DNA of 64,000 nt. It comes from Mycobacteriales bacterium. GTDB taxonomy: Bacteria; Actinomycetota; Actinomycetes; BP-191. Below, piece by piece: positions 37,291-45,090 of this stretch. The notes beneath the pieces were generated by a model. That model did not search any database, had not been told where the DNA came from, and saw nothing but the letters and a program-made list of their open reading frames with translations. Within the stretch, counting starts at the first letter, position 1, and the number at the start of each line of letters is the position of its first letter. The stretch is from contig DASTMB010000008.1 of NCBI GenBank assembly GCA_035714365.1, positions 62,001 to 126,000 on the forward strand. The letters are read 5' to 3'. The position numbers and the translations under genes were made by a program.

Positions 37291-37884
37291 CTACGGCACG
37301 GCGGGCGGCTCGGCCGCCGAGTTGTCGGCGGGCGCGGACGGCGGCGGCGCGAAGATCGCCGAGCGGTAGTAGCGCAGCTCCTCGACGGACTCCTGGATGT
37401 CGGCGAGGGCGCGGTGGCCGCCGGCCTTCTGCGGCGCGTGGTGGTACGCCTTCGGGTACCACCGGCGGGCCAGCTCCTTGATCGAGGAGACGTCGATCAT
37501 CCGGTAGTGCAGCCACGCGTCGAGCGCCGGCATGTGGGCGACGATGAACGTCCGGTCGGTGGCGATGGAGTTGCCGCACAGGGGAACGGCGCGCGGCTCG
37601 GGGACGTGGGCGCGCACGAGGTCGAGCACGGCGGCCTCGGCCTCGGCGAGGGACACGGTGGACGCCAGCACGGCGTCGGTGAGGCCGGACTTCGCGTGCA
37701 TGTCGCGCACGACGTCGACCATGCCGTCGAGGGCCTCGCGCGGCTGGTGGACGACGATGTCGAGGCCCTCGGCAACGGGCTGGAGCTCGGAGTCCGTGAT
37801 GAGCGTGGCGATCTCGAGGATCACGTCGCGCGCCGGGTCGAGCCCGGTCATCTCCAGGTCGATCCACACCAGCCGGTCGATCAT
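37291..37884 (-). CDS. orn: oligoribonuclease
   Basis: The 197-residue DEDDh exonuclease has motif I WIDLEMTGLDPARD (D8 and E10), motif II in LCGNSIATDRTFI, and motif III GGHRALADIQESVEELRYYR. It degrades 2-5-nucleotide RNA and pGpG. Length is slightly longer than E. coli Orn because of a Pro/Ala C-terminal tail (APPPSAPADNSAAEPPAVP). It is essential in many proteobacteria. tRNA-His follows. Confidence 0.94.
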   Translation of the reverse strand: MIDRLVWIDLEMTGLDPARDVILEIATLITDSELQPVAEGLDIVVHQPREALDGMVDVVRDMHAKSGLTDAVLASTVSLAEAEAAVLDLVRAHVPEPRAVPLCGNSIATDRTFIVAHMPALDAWLHYRMIDVSSIKELARRWYPKAYHHAPQKAGGHRALADIQESVEELRYYRSAIFAPPPSAPADNSAAEPPAVP

Positions 37885-37965
37885 GGCCGCAGCCTAGTCG
37901 GGCCTGCGTCTCGCCGAGCCCTGCGAGGCCGTTTCCCGGTGACCCGGTGTGGGGACAACGTCACC

Positions 37966-38052
37966 ATGCTGACCATCATCCTGATCGTCCTGGTCCTGCT
38001 CCTCCTCCTCGGTGGCGGCGGCTGGTACCGCGGCCGTAACCGCGGCCTGTAG
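37966..38052 (+). CDS. 28-residue hydrophobic peptide
   Basis: The frame from ATG 37966 encodes one membrane helix, MLTIILIVLVLLLLLGGGGW, then YRGRNRGL. Such tiny single-helix proteins with a Gly and Arg tail occur widely (DUF3309-like and similar) and are usually missed. No convincing Shine-Dalgarno is seen, but the amino-acid make-up is far from random for this GC content (Ile/Leu-rich, codons ATC, CTG, CTC). Could be a coincidental frame. Confidence 0.4.
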   Translation: MLTIILIVLVLLLLLGGGGWYRGRNRGL

Positions 38053-38128
38053 ACAGGCACGATCACTCCGTAGCGCAGCGAGGCGGACGGCCACCGGCCG
38101 GACGCCTCGTTCCGCTGCCCGGGTCGGC

Positions 38129-38166
38129 GTAACACGGCGTTCACCTCGGCCGAACGCCATCGAAAC
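38129..38166 (+). promoter_or_regulatory. GlnR-box-like 11-bp repeats upstream of the antiporter fusion
   Basis: GTAAC-n6-TTCAC-n6-CGAAC-n6-GAAAC at 38129, 38140, 38151 and 38162, exactly 11 bp apart. It follows the actinobacterial GlnR pattern gTnAC-n6-GaAAC repeated, and PhoP boxes have the same period. It ends 43 bases before the start codon. A matching array precedes amt at 41669-41706. Confidence 0.6.
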
Positions 38167-38209
38167 ACCGCCGCCCTAACCTCGCCCGCAACGGCGAGGA
38201 GGTGCGGCC

Positions 38210-40873
38210 CTGAGCGTCACGCGCGTCCTGCTCGACGTGCTCGTCGTGCTCTTAGCGGCGAAGGGCGCGGCCGAGGTCGCGGAGCGGCTGAACGTCCCCA
38301 CGGTCGTCGGCGAGATCGTCGCCGGCCTGCTGGTGGGGCCGTCGCTGCTGGGCCTGGTCGGCGACGGCAACGACGTCCTCCGCGTGCTCGGCGAGCTCGG
38401 CGTCATCCTGCTGCTGCTCGACGTCGGGCTGGAGATGGACCTCACCGAGCTCGGCGCGGTGGGCCGGGCCAGCCTCGGCGTGGCGGTGGTGGGGGTGGCG
38501 CTGCCGCTGGCAGGCGGCGGCGGGGCCGCACTGCTGGTGGGGCTGACGGGGAAGCAGGCGCTGTTCGTCGGCGCGGCGCTGACGGCGACGAGCGTGGGCA
38601 TCACGGCGCGGGTGTTCGGCGACCTGCGCGCGCTCGCGACGGTCGAGGCGCGCACGGTGCTCGGTGCGGCCGTCGCCGACGACGTGCTCGGGCTGGTGAT
38701 CCTGACCGTCGTGGTGCGCGTCGTCGCGGAGGGCAGCGTCTCCGCGGCAACGGTCGGGGGCGTGGTGGCGGCGGCGCTCGCGTTCCTCGGCGTCGCCGGT
38801 TACGCAGCCGTGCGCGGCGCGCCGCCGCTGCTCGACCTGGTGGCGCGGCGCAGCCGGTCGGCGGGAACGCTGGTCGGGGTGGCGCTGGCGTTCGCGCTGG
38901 CGGTCGCCGAGCTGGCGAACGCCGCGCGGCTGGCGCCGGTGGTCGGCGCGTTCGTGGCGGGGCTCGCGATGGCGCGCAGCGATGCGGCGCCGCGGATCCG
39001 GCGCGAGCTGACGCCGGTGGGGCACCTGTTCGTGCCGGTGTTCTTCCTCCAGATCGGGATCGACGCGGACGTCCGGCAGTTCCTCCACCCGAACGTGCTC
39101 GGGCTCGCGGCGCTGCTCCTGACCGTCGCGGTGGCCGGCAAGGTCGCGGCGGCGGCGGGGATGCTGCGCGCGCCGGGGGACCGGCTGCTGGTCGGCATCG
39201 GCATGGTGCCGCGCGGCGAGGTCGGGCTGATCTTCGCGACGCTGGGGCTGCGCACCGGCGTGCTCGGCCGCGACCTGTACGCGGCGCTGCTGCTGGTGGT
39301 GCTGGCGACGACGCTGGGCACACCGCCGTTGCTGCGCCGCCGGCTCCACGCGGTCCGCGCCCGCGCCGCCGCTCCCGCCACGCCCGACCCGCGACCGCCG
39401 GGCGGCTGGCTGGTGACGAGCGACGGCACGGTTGAGCTGGCGGCGCGGCCGCCGCTGGCGGAGGCGTTGCCGGTCGCGCTCGCGGCGGCGGTGGCGGCCG
39501 GCACGCACCGTCCCGGCGAACGCCTGCTCGACTGGCTGGGCACGTTGCCGGAGACGCCGCTGGGGTGGGATCCCGTTGCGCGCCAACGGTTCTTCGCCCT
39601 GCTGCGCGACGGCGGCGCCCGGGCGTGGCGGCTGCTCACGGTCACCGGCGTGCTGGACCGCGCGCTGCCGGAGGTGGGGGCGGCGCTCGCGCGGCGGCAG
39701 CGCGACGCGAACGAGCTCGACCCGCTCGCGGCGCTCCGCTGGCCGACGGTGGCGCGGGTGCAGCCGGTCGCGGCGACGGTCCCGCACCCGGAACGCCTCC
39801 TCCTCGCCGCGCTGGTGCTCGACCTGGCGGACGACGCGCCGGTCGCCGTCGCGCGGCGGCTCGCGCAACGGCTCGACCTCGGCGCCGCCGCGGAGCAGCA
39901 GGTCGCGCGGCTGGTCGCCGACGCGGGCCTGTACGCGGCGGCGGCGCGGCGGCTCGACGCCCTGGCGGAGGAGCCGGTGCTCTGTCTCGCCGTCCACCTC
40001 GGCGGCACCGAGCAGGCGGGCGCGCTGCTCGCGCTGACGCGGGCCGCGCACGACCTGGAGCCGTGGGAGGCGGCGCGGCTGGCGGCGTTGCACGACCGGG
40101 TCCGCGCGGTCCTCGCCCACCCGGAGCTGACCGGCCGCGACGCCGCCAACCTGGTCGAACGCCGCCGCGCCGACGCCGCCCGCCGCGTCACCGGCGACGG
40201 GGTGCGGCACCGTGTCGAGACCGCGCCGCGGGCGCACGTGCTGCACGCGACCGCCGAGGACCTGGCGCGGCAGGCGGCGCTGTGCGAGCCGCGGCCGGCG
40301 AAGGGCGCGGTGCGCGTCGCGGTGTCGGCGGTGCCCGGGGGCCGGTGGCGGGTCGACGTCGCCGCGCGCGACGAGCTCGGGCTGCTGGCGCGCGAGGCCG
40401 CGGCGCTGGCCGGGCTGGGGCTGCGCGTCGCGGACGCGGTCGCGGCGACCTGGCCGGACGGGACGGCGGTGACGAGCTTCGTCGCGACCGGTGCCGCCCC
40501 CGACGCGGCCGCCGTCGAACGCGCCGTCGCCGCCGCGCCGGCGGGTCCGGTGGCGGCGCGCGCGGTGGCCGGGGCGGCGGTGACGTTCGACGACGAGGCG
40601 TCGCCGTGGCACACGCTCTGCCGGGTGACGGCGCCGGACGCGGACGGGCTGCTGGCGGCGCTGGCGGCGGCGTTCGCGGGCAGCGGGGCGAGCGTCCGCC
40701 GGGCCGTCGTGGCGACGGTCGGGGGTGAGGCGGTGGACACGTTCGAGCTGACCGGTCGCGACGGCGGGAAGGTCGACGCCGCCACCAAGGTCGCGGTCGT
40801 CCGTGCTCTGGCGCAAGGCGTCGCGCCGCGCCGGCGGCTGCGGCGGCCGCGGTCGCTCGTCCCGGCGGGGTGA
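38210..40873 (+). CDS. CPA2 cation/proton antiporter fused to a GlnD-like C-terminus with two ACT domains
   Basis: An 887-residue protein. Residues 1-385 are a KefB/NhaS-type exchanger with about twelve helices, with PTVVGEIVAGLLVGPSLLG, ATSVGITARVFGDL and LVGIGMVPRGEVGLIFATLG. A Pro-rich linker follows. Residues about 410-690 resemble the GlnD HD-type region (RQRFFALLRDGGARAW, LTVTGVLDRALPEVGAAL, PERLLLAALVLDLADD) but lack the HD metal residues. The C-terminus has two ACT domains (VDVAARDELGLLAREAAALA and LCRVTAPDADGLLAALAAAF). Start: AGGAGG at 38197-38202 points to CTG at 38210; the GTG at 38237 would clip helix 1. Codon 15 is TTA. GlnR-like boxes lie upstream and amt is nearby. The substrate could be NH4+, K+ or Na+; regulation by glutamine is inferred. 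Confidence 0.8.
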   Translation: MSVTRVLLDVLVVLLAAKGAAEVAERLNVPTVVGEIVAGLLVGPSLLGLVGDGNDVLRVLGELGVILLLLDVGLEMDLTELGAVGRASLGVAVVGVALPLAGGGGAALLVGLTGKQALFVGAALTATSVGITARVFGDLRALATVEARTVLGAAVADDVLGLVILTVVVRVVAEGSVSAATVGGVVAAALAFLGVAGYAAVRGAPPLLDLVARRSRSAGTLVGVALAFALAVAELANAARLAPVVGAFVAGLAMARSDAAPRIRRELTPVGHLFVPVFFLQIGIDADVRQFLHPNVLGLAALLLTVAVAGKVAAAAGMLRAPGDRLLVGIGMVPRGEVGLIFATLGLRTGVLGRDLYAALLLVVLATTLGTPPLLRRRLHAVRARAAAPATPDPRPPGGWLVTSDGTVELAARPPLAEALPVALAAAVAAGTHRPGERLLDWLGTLPETPLGWDPVARQRFFALLRDGGARAWRLLTVTGVLDRALPEVGAALARRQRDANELDPLAALRWPTVARVQPVAATVPHPERLLLAALVLDLADDAPVAVARRLAQRLDLGAAAEQQVARLVADAGLYAAAARRLDALAEEPVLCLAVHLGGTEQAGALLALTRAAHDLEPWEAARLAALHDRVRAVLAHPELTGRDAANLVERRRADAARRVTGDGVRHRVETAPRAHVLHATAEDLARQAALCEPRPAKGAVRVAVSAVPGGRWRVDVAARDELGLLAREAAALAGLGLRVADAVAATWPDGTAVTSFVATGAAPDAAAVERAVAAAPAGPVAARAVAGAAVTFDDEASPWHTLCRVTAPDADGLLAALAAAFAGSGASVRRAVVATVGGEAVDTFELTGRDGGKVDAATKVAVVRALAQGVAPRRRLRRPRSLVPAG

Positions 40874-40914
40874 GCCGGAAGGGTGACACGAAGGCGTACC
40901 CGCGTCACCTGAAC

Positions 40915-40930
40915 GGGTGAGGTCTCACCC
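40915..40930. terminator. palindrome downstream of the antiporter fusion
   Basis: GGGTGAG-GT-CTCACCC, 7-bp arms with a 2-base centre, 42 bases after the stop, followed by a C run. A second, wider pair GGTGAC/GTCACC (40882-40887, 40904-40909) lies before it. It could be a terminator or an operator for the next gene. Confidence 0.35.
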
Positions 40931-41048
40931 CCCAATCGACCCGGATCGTTGACCCGCCTCCGCCCCCGTGCGAGCGTCGCCGCACCGCGCCCCGAGACCC
41001 CTATCTCCGCCGTTCGGCGAGAGCTCGTGGCGTACCGGAGGAATGCAC

Positions 41049-41609
41049 ATGCGCAAGCTCTCCACGGTGGTGGCGGCCCTCGCCGTCGGCTCCCTGCTCA
41101 CCGGCTTCGTGTCCAGCGCGTCGGCCGAGCCGCGCCCGCAGGGCGGTCTCTGCGGCTTCAGCTCCACCAACGACGAGACCGGCGCCGTCAACCAGGACCC
41201 GCGCCACAACTACGGCGAGATCGACTACGGCCCGCTCGTCATCCGCGACCTCGGCGGCGCGTCGGTCGACACCACCACGACGCCGCCGACGGTGACCCCG
41301 CCGACCACGGCGCCGAGCACCGGGTCCGGCACGCTGCGCTGCTGGCTCCAGACGACCGCGAACTACAACCTCACTGCGCCCAAGTACGGCTACCCGGGCC
41401 TCGTCGGCATCGAGGTCCCCTGCAACCCGGGCTGCGTCGGTGTCGCGCCGATCGAGTACGACGCGGACCCGCTCAGCGACATCTACCTCTGCATCACCGT
41501 GACCGGCACCCCGGCCAACTGGCTGTGGGACGACGTGGACGGCCGCCTGGAGAAGCCGGGCGAGGACACCGTCGCCCCGGTCTGCGGCCTGGCCATCTCC
41601 GCTGGCTGA
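41049..41609 (+). CDS. secreted protein of unknown function
   Basis: The 186-residue protein has a clear signal peptide (MRKLSTVVAALAVGSLLTGF with cleavage after SSASA). The mature part holds an early Cys, a Thr/Pro-rich linker (TTTTPPTVTPPTTAPST) and a C-terminal domain with five more Cys, including EVPCNPGCVGVAP. GGAGG lies 7 bases before the ATG at 41049, which decides it over the ATG at 41043. No family recognised. It sits between the antiporter fusion and amt, but has its own terminator and no nitrogen box. Confidence 0.6.
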   Translation: MRKLSTVVAALAVGSLLTGFVSSASAEPRPQGGLCGFSSTNDETGAVNQDPRHNYGEIDYGPLVIRDLGGASVDTTTTPPTVTPPTTAPSTGSGTLRCWLQTTANYNLTAPKYGYPGLVGIEVPCNPGCVGVAPIEYDADPLSDIYLCITVTGTPANWLWDDVDGRLEKPGEDTVAPVCGLAISAG

Positions 41610-41628
41610 CGCACCACCTGGCACCAAC

Positions 41629-41662
41629 GACGCCGGGAGGTCCTTCGGGGCCTCCCGGCGTC
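41629..41662 (+). terminator. terminator of the secreted-protein gene
   Basis: A 12-bp perfect stem (41629-41640 with 41651-41662), GACGCCGGGAGG/CCTCCCGGCGTC, 19 bases after the stop, followed by a short T run. Confidence 0.75.
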
Positions 41663-41668
41663 GCACGT

Positions 41669-41706
41669 TTCACCTCCCGGAAACATGCCGGGAACGGCTC
41701 GGAAAC
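41669..41706 (+). promoter_or_regulatory. GlnR-box-like 11-bp repeats upstream of amt
   Basis: TTCAC-n6-GAAAC-n6-GGAAC-n6-GAAAC at 41669, 41680, 41691 and 41702, each 11 bp apart, matching gTnAC-n6-GaAAC repeats. amt genes are classic GlnR targets. The following CCTAACGTCGCC resembles CCTAACCTCGCC at the same place before the antiporter fusion. Confidence 0.65.
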
Positions 41707-41756
41707 CCCGGCCTCCTAACGTCGCCGCAACACCCGGCGACCCGACGGAGGCCCGT

Positions 41757-43298
41757 ATGCACCGTGCGAGACGAGCGCTCACCACGCTGGCCGGAACGGC
41801 CGCGTTCACCGCGGTGCTGGCGGCCCCGGCGCTGGCCGACCCCGGCAGCGGCGGCGGCACCACGAGCGGCGAGCTGACCCACGGCGAGATCGGCCTGAAC
41901 CTCCTCTGGATCGTCATCGGCGCGGTGCTGGTGGTGTTCATGCAGGCCGGGTTCGCGCTCGTGGAGACGGGCTTCTGCCGCGCCAAGCACGCGGCGCACG
42001 TCGTCAGCACGAACTTCGCCATCTTCGGCCTCGGCTTCGTCGGCTTCTTCACCGTCGGCTACGCGTTCATGTTCGGCGGCTTCAGCCTGCCGGGCGTGTT
42101 CGGCTACGACAAGCCGATCGGCGGCGCGCTGATCGGCGGCGGCCACTGGACGTTCCTCTGGAAGGGCGGCTTCCTGCTCTCCGGCAAGGGCGCCTACGAC
42201 GTGAGCGTGCTCGCGTTCTTCCTCTACATGGTGGCGTTCATGGACACCGTCGCGACGATCCCGACGGGGTCGATGGCGGAGCGGTGGAAGTGGAAGAGCT
42301 TCGTGGTGTGGGGGCTGTTCTGCGGCGCGTTGTACTACCCGCTGTTCGGCGCGTGGACGTGGGGCGGCGGCTGGCTGTCGCAGGTCGGCGCGACGCTGCA
42401 CCTCGGCCACGGCTACGTCGACTTCGCCGGCTCCGGCGTCGTGCACATGGTCGGCGGCGTGGCGGCGCTCGCGGGCGCGCTGGTGCTCGGCCCGCGGATC
42501 GGCAGGTTCGGCAAGGACGGCACGCCGCGCGCGATGCCCGGCCACCACGTGCCGATGGCGATGCTGGGGACGTTCATCCTGCTGTTCGGGTGGTTCGGCT
42601 TCAACGCCGCGTCGACGTTCGGCGCGACCGACCACCGGTTCACGATCGTCGCCGCGAACACCGCGATCTCCGGCGCGTTCGGCGCGGTGGTCTCGATGTT
42701 CTGGGTGATGAAGCGCACCGGCAAGCCGGACCCGGCGATGATGGCCAACGGCATGCTCGGCGGCCTGGTCGCGGTGACCGCCGCGTGCGCGTTCGTCCAG
42801 CCGTGGGCGGCGGCGGTCATCGGCGCGATCGCCGGGGTGCTCGTCGTCGAGGCGGTGTGGTTCTGGGAGCGGCGCGGCGTCGACGACCCGGTCGGCGCGG
42901 TGGCGGTCCACGGCTGCTGCGGCGCGTTCGGCGTGCTGGCGGTCGGCATCTTCGCGGACGGCTCGTACGGCGGCGACTGGAACCTCACCGGCAGCGCGAC
43001 GAAGAACGTCTACGGCGTCCTCTACGGCCACGACGGCTGGGGCCAGCTCGGCGCGCAGGCGCTCGGCGCGCTGGTGATCGCGACGGTGATGTTCGGCATC
43101 GCGTACGGGTTCTTCCGGATCCAGAACGCGCTGACGAAGGGCGGCATCCGCTCGGCGGAGGCCGACGAGATCGCCGGCCTGGACCTGCCGGAGATGGGCG
43201 TGCTGGCGTACCCGGAGTTCGCCGGGTCGGCGGACGCGCTGGTCCCAGACCAGCGGATCGCGCTGCCCGAGCCCGAGCCCGAGCCCGAGCGGGTCTAG
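41757..43298 (+). CDS. amt: ammonium transporter (Amt family)
   Basis: The 513-residue protein has a signal peptide-like first helix, then eleven helices, with FMQAGFALVETGFCRAKHA, YVDFAGSGVVHMVGGVAALA, GWFGFNAAS and VDDPVGAVAVHGCCGAFGVL. The last includes one of the twin pore histidines. The C-terminal tail is about 50 residues, ends LPEPEPEPERV and lacks the canonical GlnK-binding end; no glnK follows. It imports ammonium at low external concentration. RBS GGAGG precedes the ATG. Four 11-bp GlnR-like repeats upstream suggest induction by nitrogen limitation. The stop overlaps the convergent gene by 4 bases. Confidence 0.92.
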   Translation: MHRARRALTTLAGTAAFTAVLAAPALADPGSGGGTTSGELTHGEIGLNLLWIVIGAVLVVFMQAGFALVETGFCRAKHAAHVVSTNFAIFGLGFVGFFTVGYAFMFGGFSLPGVFGYDKPIGGALIGGGHWTFLWKGGFLLSGKGAYDVSVLAFFLYMVAFMDTVATIPTGSMAERWKWKSFVVWGLFCGALYYPLFGAWTWGGGWLSQVGATLHLGHGYVDFAGSGVVHMVGGVAALAGALVLGPRIGRFGKDGTPRAMPGHHVPMAMLGTFILLFGWFGFNAASTFGATDHRFTIVAANTAISGAFGAVVSMFWVMKRTGKPDPAMMANGMLGGLVAVTAACAFVQPWAAAVIGAIAGVLVVEAVWFWERRGVDDPVGAVAVHGCCGAFGVLAVGIFADGSYGGDWNLTGSATKNVYGVLYGHDGWGQLGAQALGALVIATVMFGIAYGFFRIQNALTKGGIRSAEADEIAGLDLPEMGVLAYPEFAGSADALVPDQRIALPEPEPEPERV

Positions 43299-43654
43299 GG
43301 CTGCTGACTCCCGGCGGGCGGCGGCATCGGGGGCCCGCCCGCCGGGGGCACGTACGGGTAGGCGGGTCGCGGCGCCCAGAACGGCCGCGGCACCAGGCGC
43401 CCGGCGCGCAGCGCCGGGCGGACCTGCGTCCACCACAGCACCGCCGACACGATGGCGCCGGCCGGCAGGACGAACGCCAGCGCGAAGCCGATGGTCCACG
43501 CGGTCTTGGTGTTGTCCCACGGCGGTCCGAACGCCGCGTCCGGCGCGCGCACCACGTCGACCAGCGCGCAGACCGCGACGATGAACGTCCCGATCCCGAA
43601 GACCATCAACGCCATCCAGATGAGCAGGAAACCGCCGAACCCGAAGACCGCCAT
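43295..43654 (-). CDS. small membrane protein, two helices and Pro-rich tail
   Basis: The 119-residue protein has two hydrophobic hairpins (MAVFGFGGFLLIWMALMVFG with IGTFIVAVCALVDVVRA, then WTIGFALAFVLPAGAIVSAV) and a Pro/Gly-rich C-terminus (YVPPAGGPPMPPPAGSQQP). It resembles DUF2516/PLDc_N-type actinobacterial membrane proteins, with the VDVVRAPDAAFGPPWDNT segment between helices. No catalytic motif. It converges on amt with overlapping stop codons (CTAG). Confidence 0.55.
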   Translation of the reverse strand: MAVFGFGGFLLIWMALMVFGIGTFIVAVCALVDVVRAPDAAFGPPWDNTKTAWTIGFALAFVLPAGAIVSAVLWWTQVRPALRAGRLVPRPFWAPRPAYPYVPPAGGPPMPPPAGSQQP

Positions 43655-43684
43655 AGGTCGCAGTATGGGCGACGCGGCCGGCTT

Positions 43685-45040
43685 TTAGAACGTCCCGTCG
43701 AACGCCGCGAGCAGGCCGCGCCCGGTCTCCTGCCGGACGATCGTCGCCTTCTGCAGGCGCGGTGCCGTCGTGGTGCAGGTCGTTCCCGGGCAGCCGTCGG
43801 CGAGCGCGACCAGCACCCGTCCCTGGCGGTCGATGACCACGTCCTGGAAGTCGTAGAGGTTGCGGCTGCCGTCCTTGCAGTCGAGGCTGCCGAGCAGGCA
43901 GACGGCGCCGACCTGCACGGGCGCGCCGGGCGTCGCGTCGACGGTGTGCCAGGTGGCGCCGCGGTCGTAGGTGAACGACACGTACTCGTGCCACTCCCCG
44001 GTGAACGACGCGTCGTCGGCGTTGCCGGGCGTGGCCGAGCCGAGGTAGGCGACGACGGCGCGGTCGCCGTCGCCGGCGACGGTCGTGACGAACCGCGTGT
44101 TGACGATGCCGAACTCCTGGCCGAGCCGGACCGGCGCGGTCCAGGTGCGGCCGCGGGTGGTGGAGACGGCGGCGTACGGCGGGCCGTAGCCGGGGCCGGC
44201 GGCGCCGCCCCAGCCGTAGTAGACGGTGCCGTCGGAGCCGACGCCGAGCGACGGGTGCCCGGCGTTGCCGACGGTCGAGCCGGGGACGGGCCGCAGCGCC
44301 CAGGACAGGCCGTTGTCCTCGCTGACGACGAGGCCCGCGTACTTCGGCGTCACGACCGGCGGGAAGTCGATGCCGCAGTACGTCGGCGGCAGGTACGCCG
44401 TGCCGTCGGGTCCGGTCTTGAGGTGGCCGGAGTTGGAGGCGCAGACGTCGCTGGTGTGCGTGATGCGCGCCGGGAGGAACGTGCTGCCGCCGTCGAGGCT
44501 GGTGCCGCACTTGGAGTCGAAGCCGTCGTGCGAGCAGTAGTAGACCGCCCGCGGGTACGACGCCTGCCCGGCGAGCGTGCCGCCCGCGACCCACGGCCCG
44601 GAGCCGACGGTCTGGTGGTCGAACAGCGCGCCGGGCGCGCAGCCGACGAGGCTCGGCGTCCACGTCGCGCCCGCGTCGTCGGTGTACGCGATCCGGCTGC
44701 ACGCCAGGTCGAGCTGCGACACCCACGTCCGCCCGGTGACCGGGTCGGTCTCGAGGATCGGGTCCTGCGTCTGCACCTTCGTGTGCAACGGCGCGACGTC
44801 CCGCCAGGTCTCCGCCCCGCTGCCGAGCCCGGAGACGCGCAACGTCTCCAGCAGCGCGAGGTAGAGCACGTCCCCGGTGCGCGGGTCGACGCCGAGCGTC
44901 GGCTCGCCGGCCTGGTCGCCGAGACCGTCGGGGGCGACGTACGAGCGGAACGTCGCCGGGGCGGGGCGCTTGCCGGCCTGGGCGGGGGCGAGCGCGAGCA
45001 GGGGGAGCGCGGCGGCGGCCGCGAGCAGACGTAGGCGCAT
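43685..45040 (-). CDS. secreted sialidase-like (BNR/Asp-box) propeller protein
   Basis: The 451-residue protein has a signal peptide (MRLRLLAAAAALPLLALAPA) and repeated Asp-box-like units: TDDAGATW, SLDGGSTF, SEDNGLSW, TTRGRTW and YDRGATW. These mark a six-bladed BNR propeller. Several Cys pairs are present (YYCSHDGFDSKCG, CLLGSLDC). The catalytic Arg triad of true sialidases cannot be assigned. It is paralogous to 56883-58553, which shares FDHQTVGSGPW/VDHQTVGAGPV and the YYCxxD motif but adds a cell-wall sorting tail. Its upstream hairpin contains a GAAC-N17-CGTC element. Confidence 0.65.
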   Translation of the reverse strand: MRLRLLAAAAALPLLALAPAQAGKRPAPATFRSYVAPDGLGDQAGEPTLGVDPRTGDVLYLALLETLRVSGLGSGAETWRDVAPLHTKVQTQDPILETDPVTGRTWVSQLDLACSRIAYTDDAGATWTPSLVGCAPGALFDHQTVGSGPWVAGGTLAGQASYPRAVYYCSHDGFDSKCGTSLDGGSTFLPARITHTSDVCASNSGHLKTGPDGTAYLPPTYCGIDFPPVVTPKYAGLVVSEDNGLSWALRPVPGSTVGNAGHPSLGVGSDGTVYYGWGGAAGPGYGPPYAAVSTTRGRTWTAPVRLGQEFGIVNTRFVTTVAGDGDRAVVAYLGSATPGNADDASFTGEWHEYVSFTYDRGATWHTVDATPGAPVQVGAVCLLGSLDCKDGSRNLYDFQDVVIDRQGRVLVALADGCPGTTCTTTAPRLQKATIVRQETGRGLLAAFDGTF

Positions 45041-45048
45041 GTGTAGGG

Positions 45049-45082
45049 AGACGCGCGAACCGGCGTTCCGGTTCGCGCGTCT
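45049..45082. terminator. 15-bp perfect hairpin between two exported-protein genes
   Basis: Stem 45049-45063 with 45068-45082 and a 4-base loop, beginning 9 bases after the PQQ-propeller stop. Read on the minus strand the same bases contain GAAC-N17-CGTC (45074-45050) followed by TCCC and an ATG 9 bases later, so the site may combine terminator and promoter. Confidence 0.6.
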
Positions 45083-45090
45083 TTCCCGAG

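Noticed and set aside
43298-43680. glnK/glnD following amt as in the usual amt operon
   Set aside because: The stretch after amt encodes only a convergent small membrane protein; no PII gene is present in the window.
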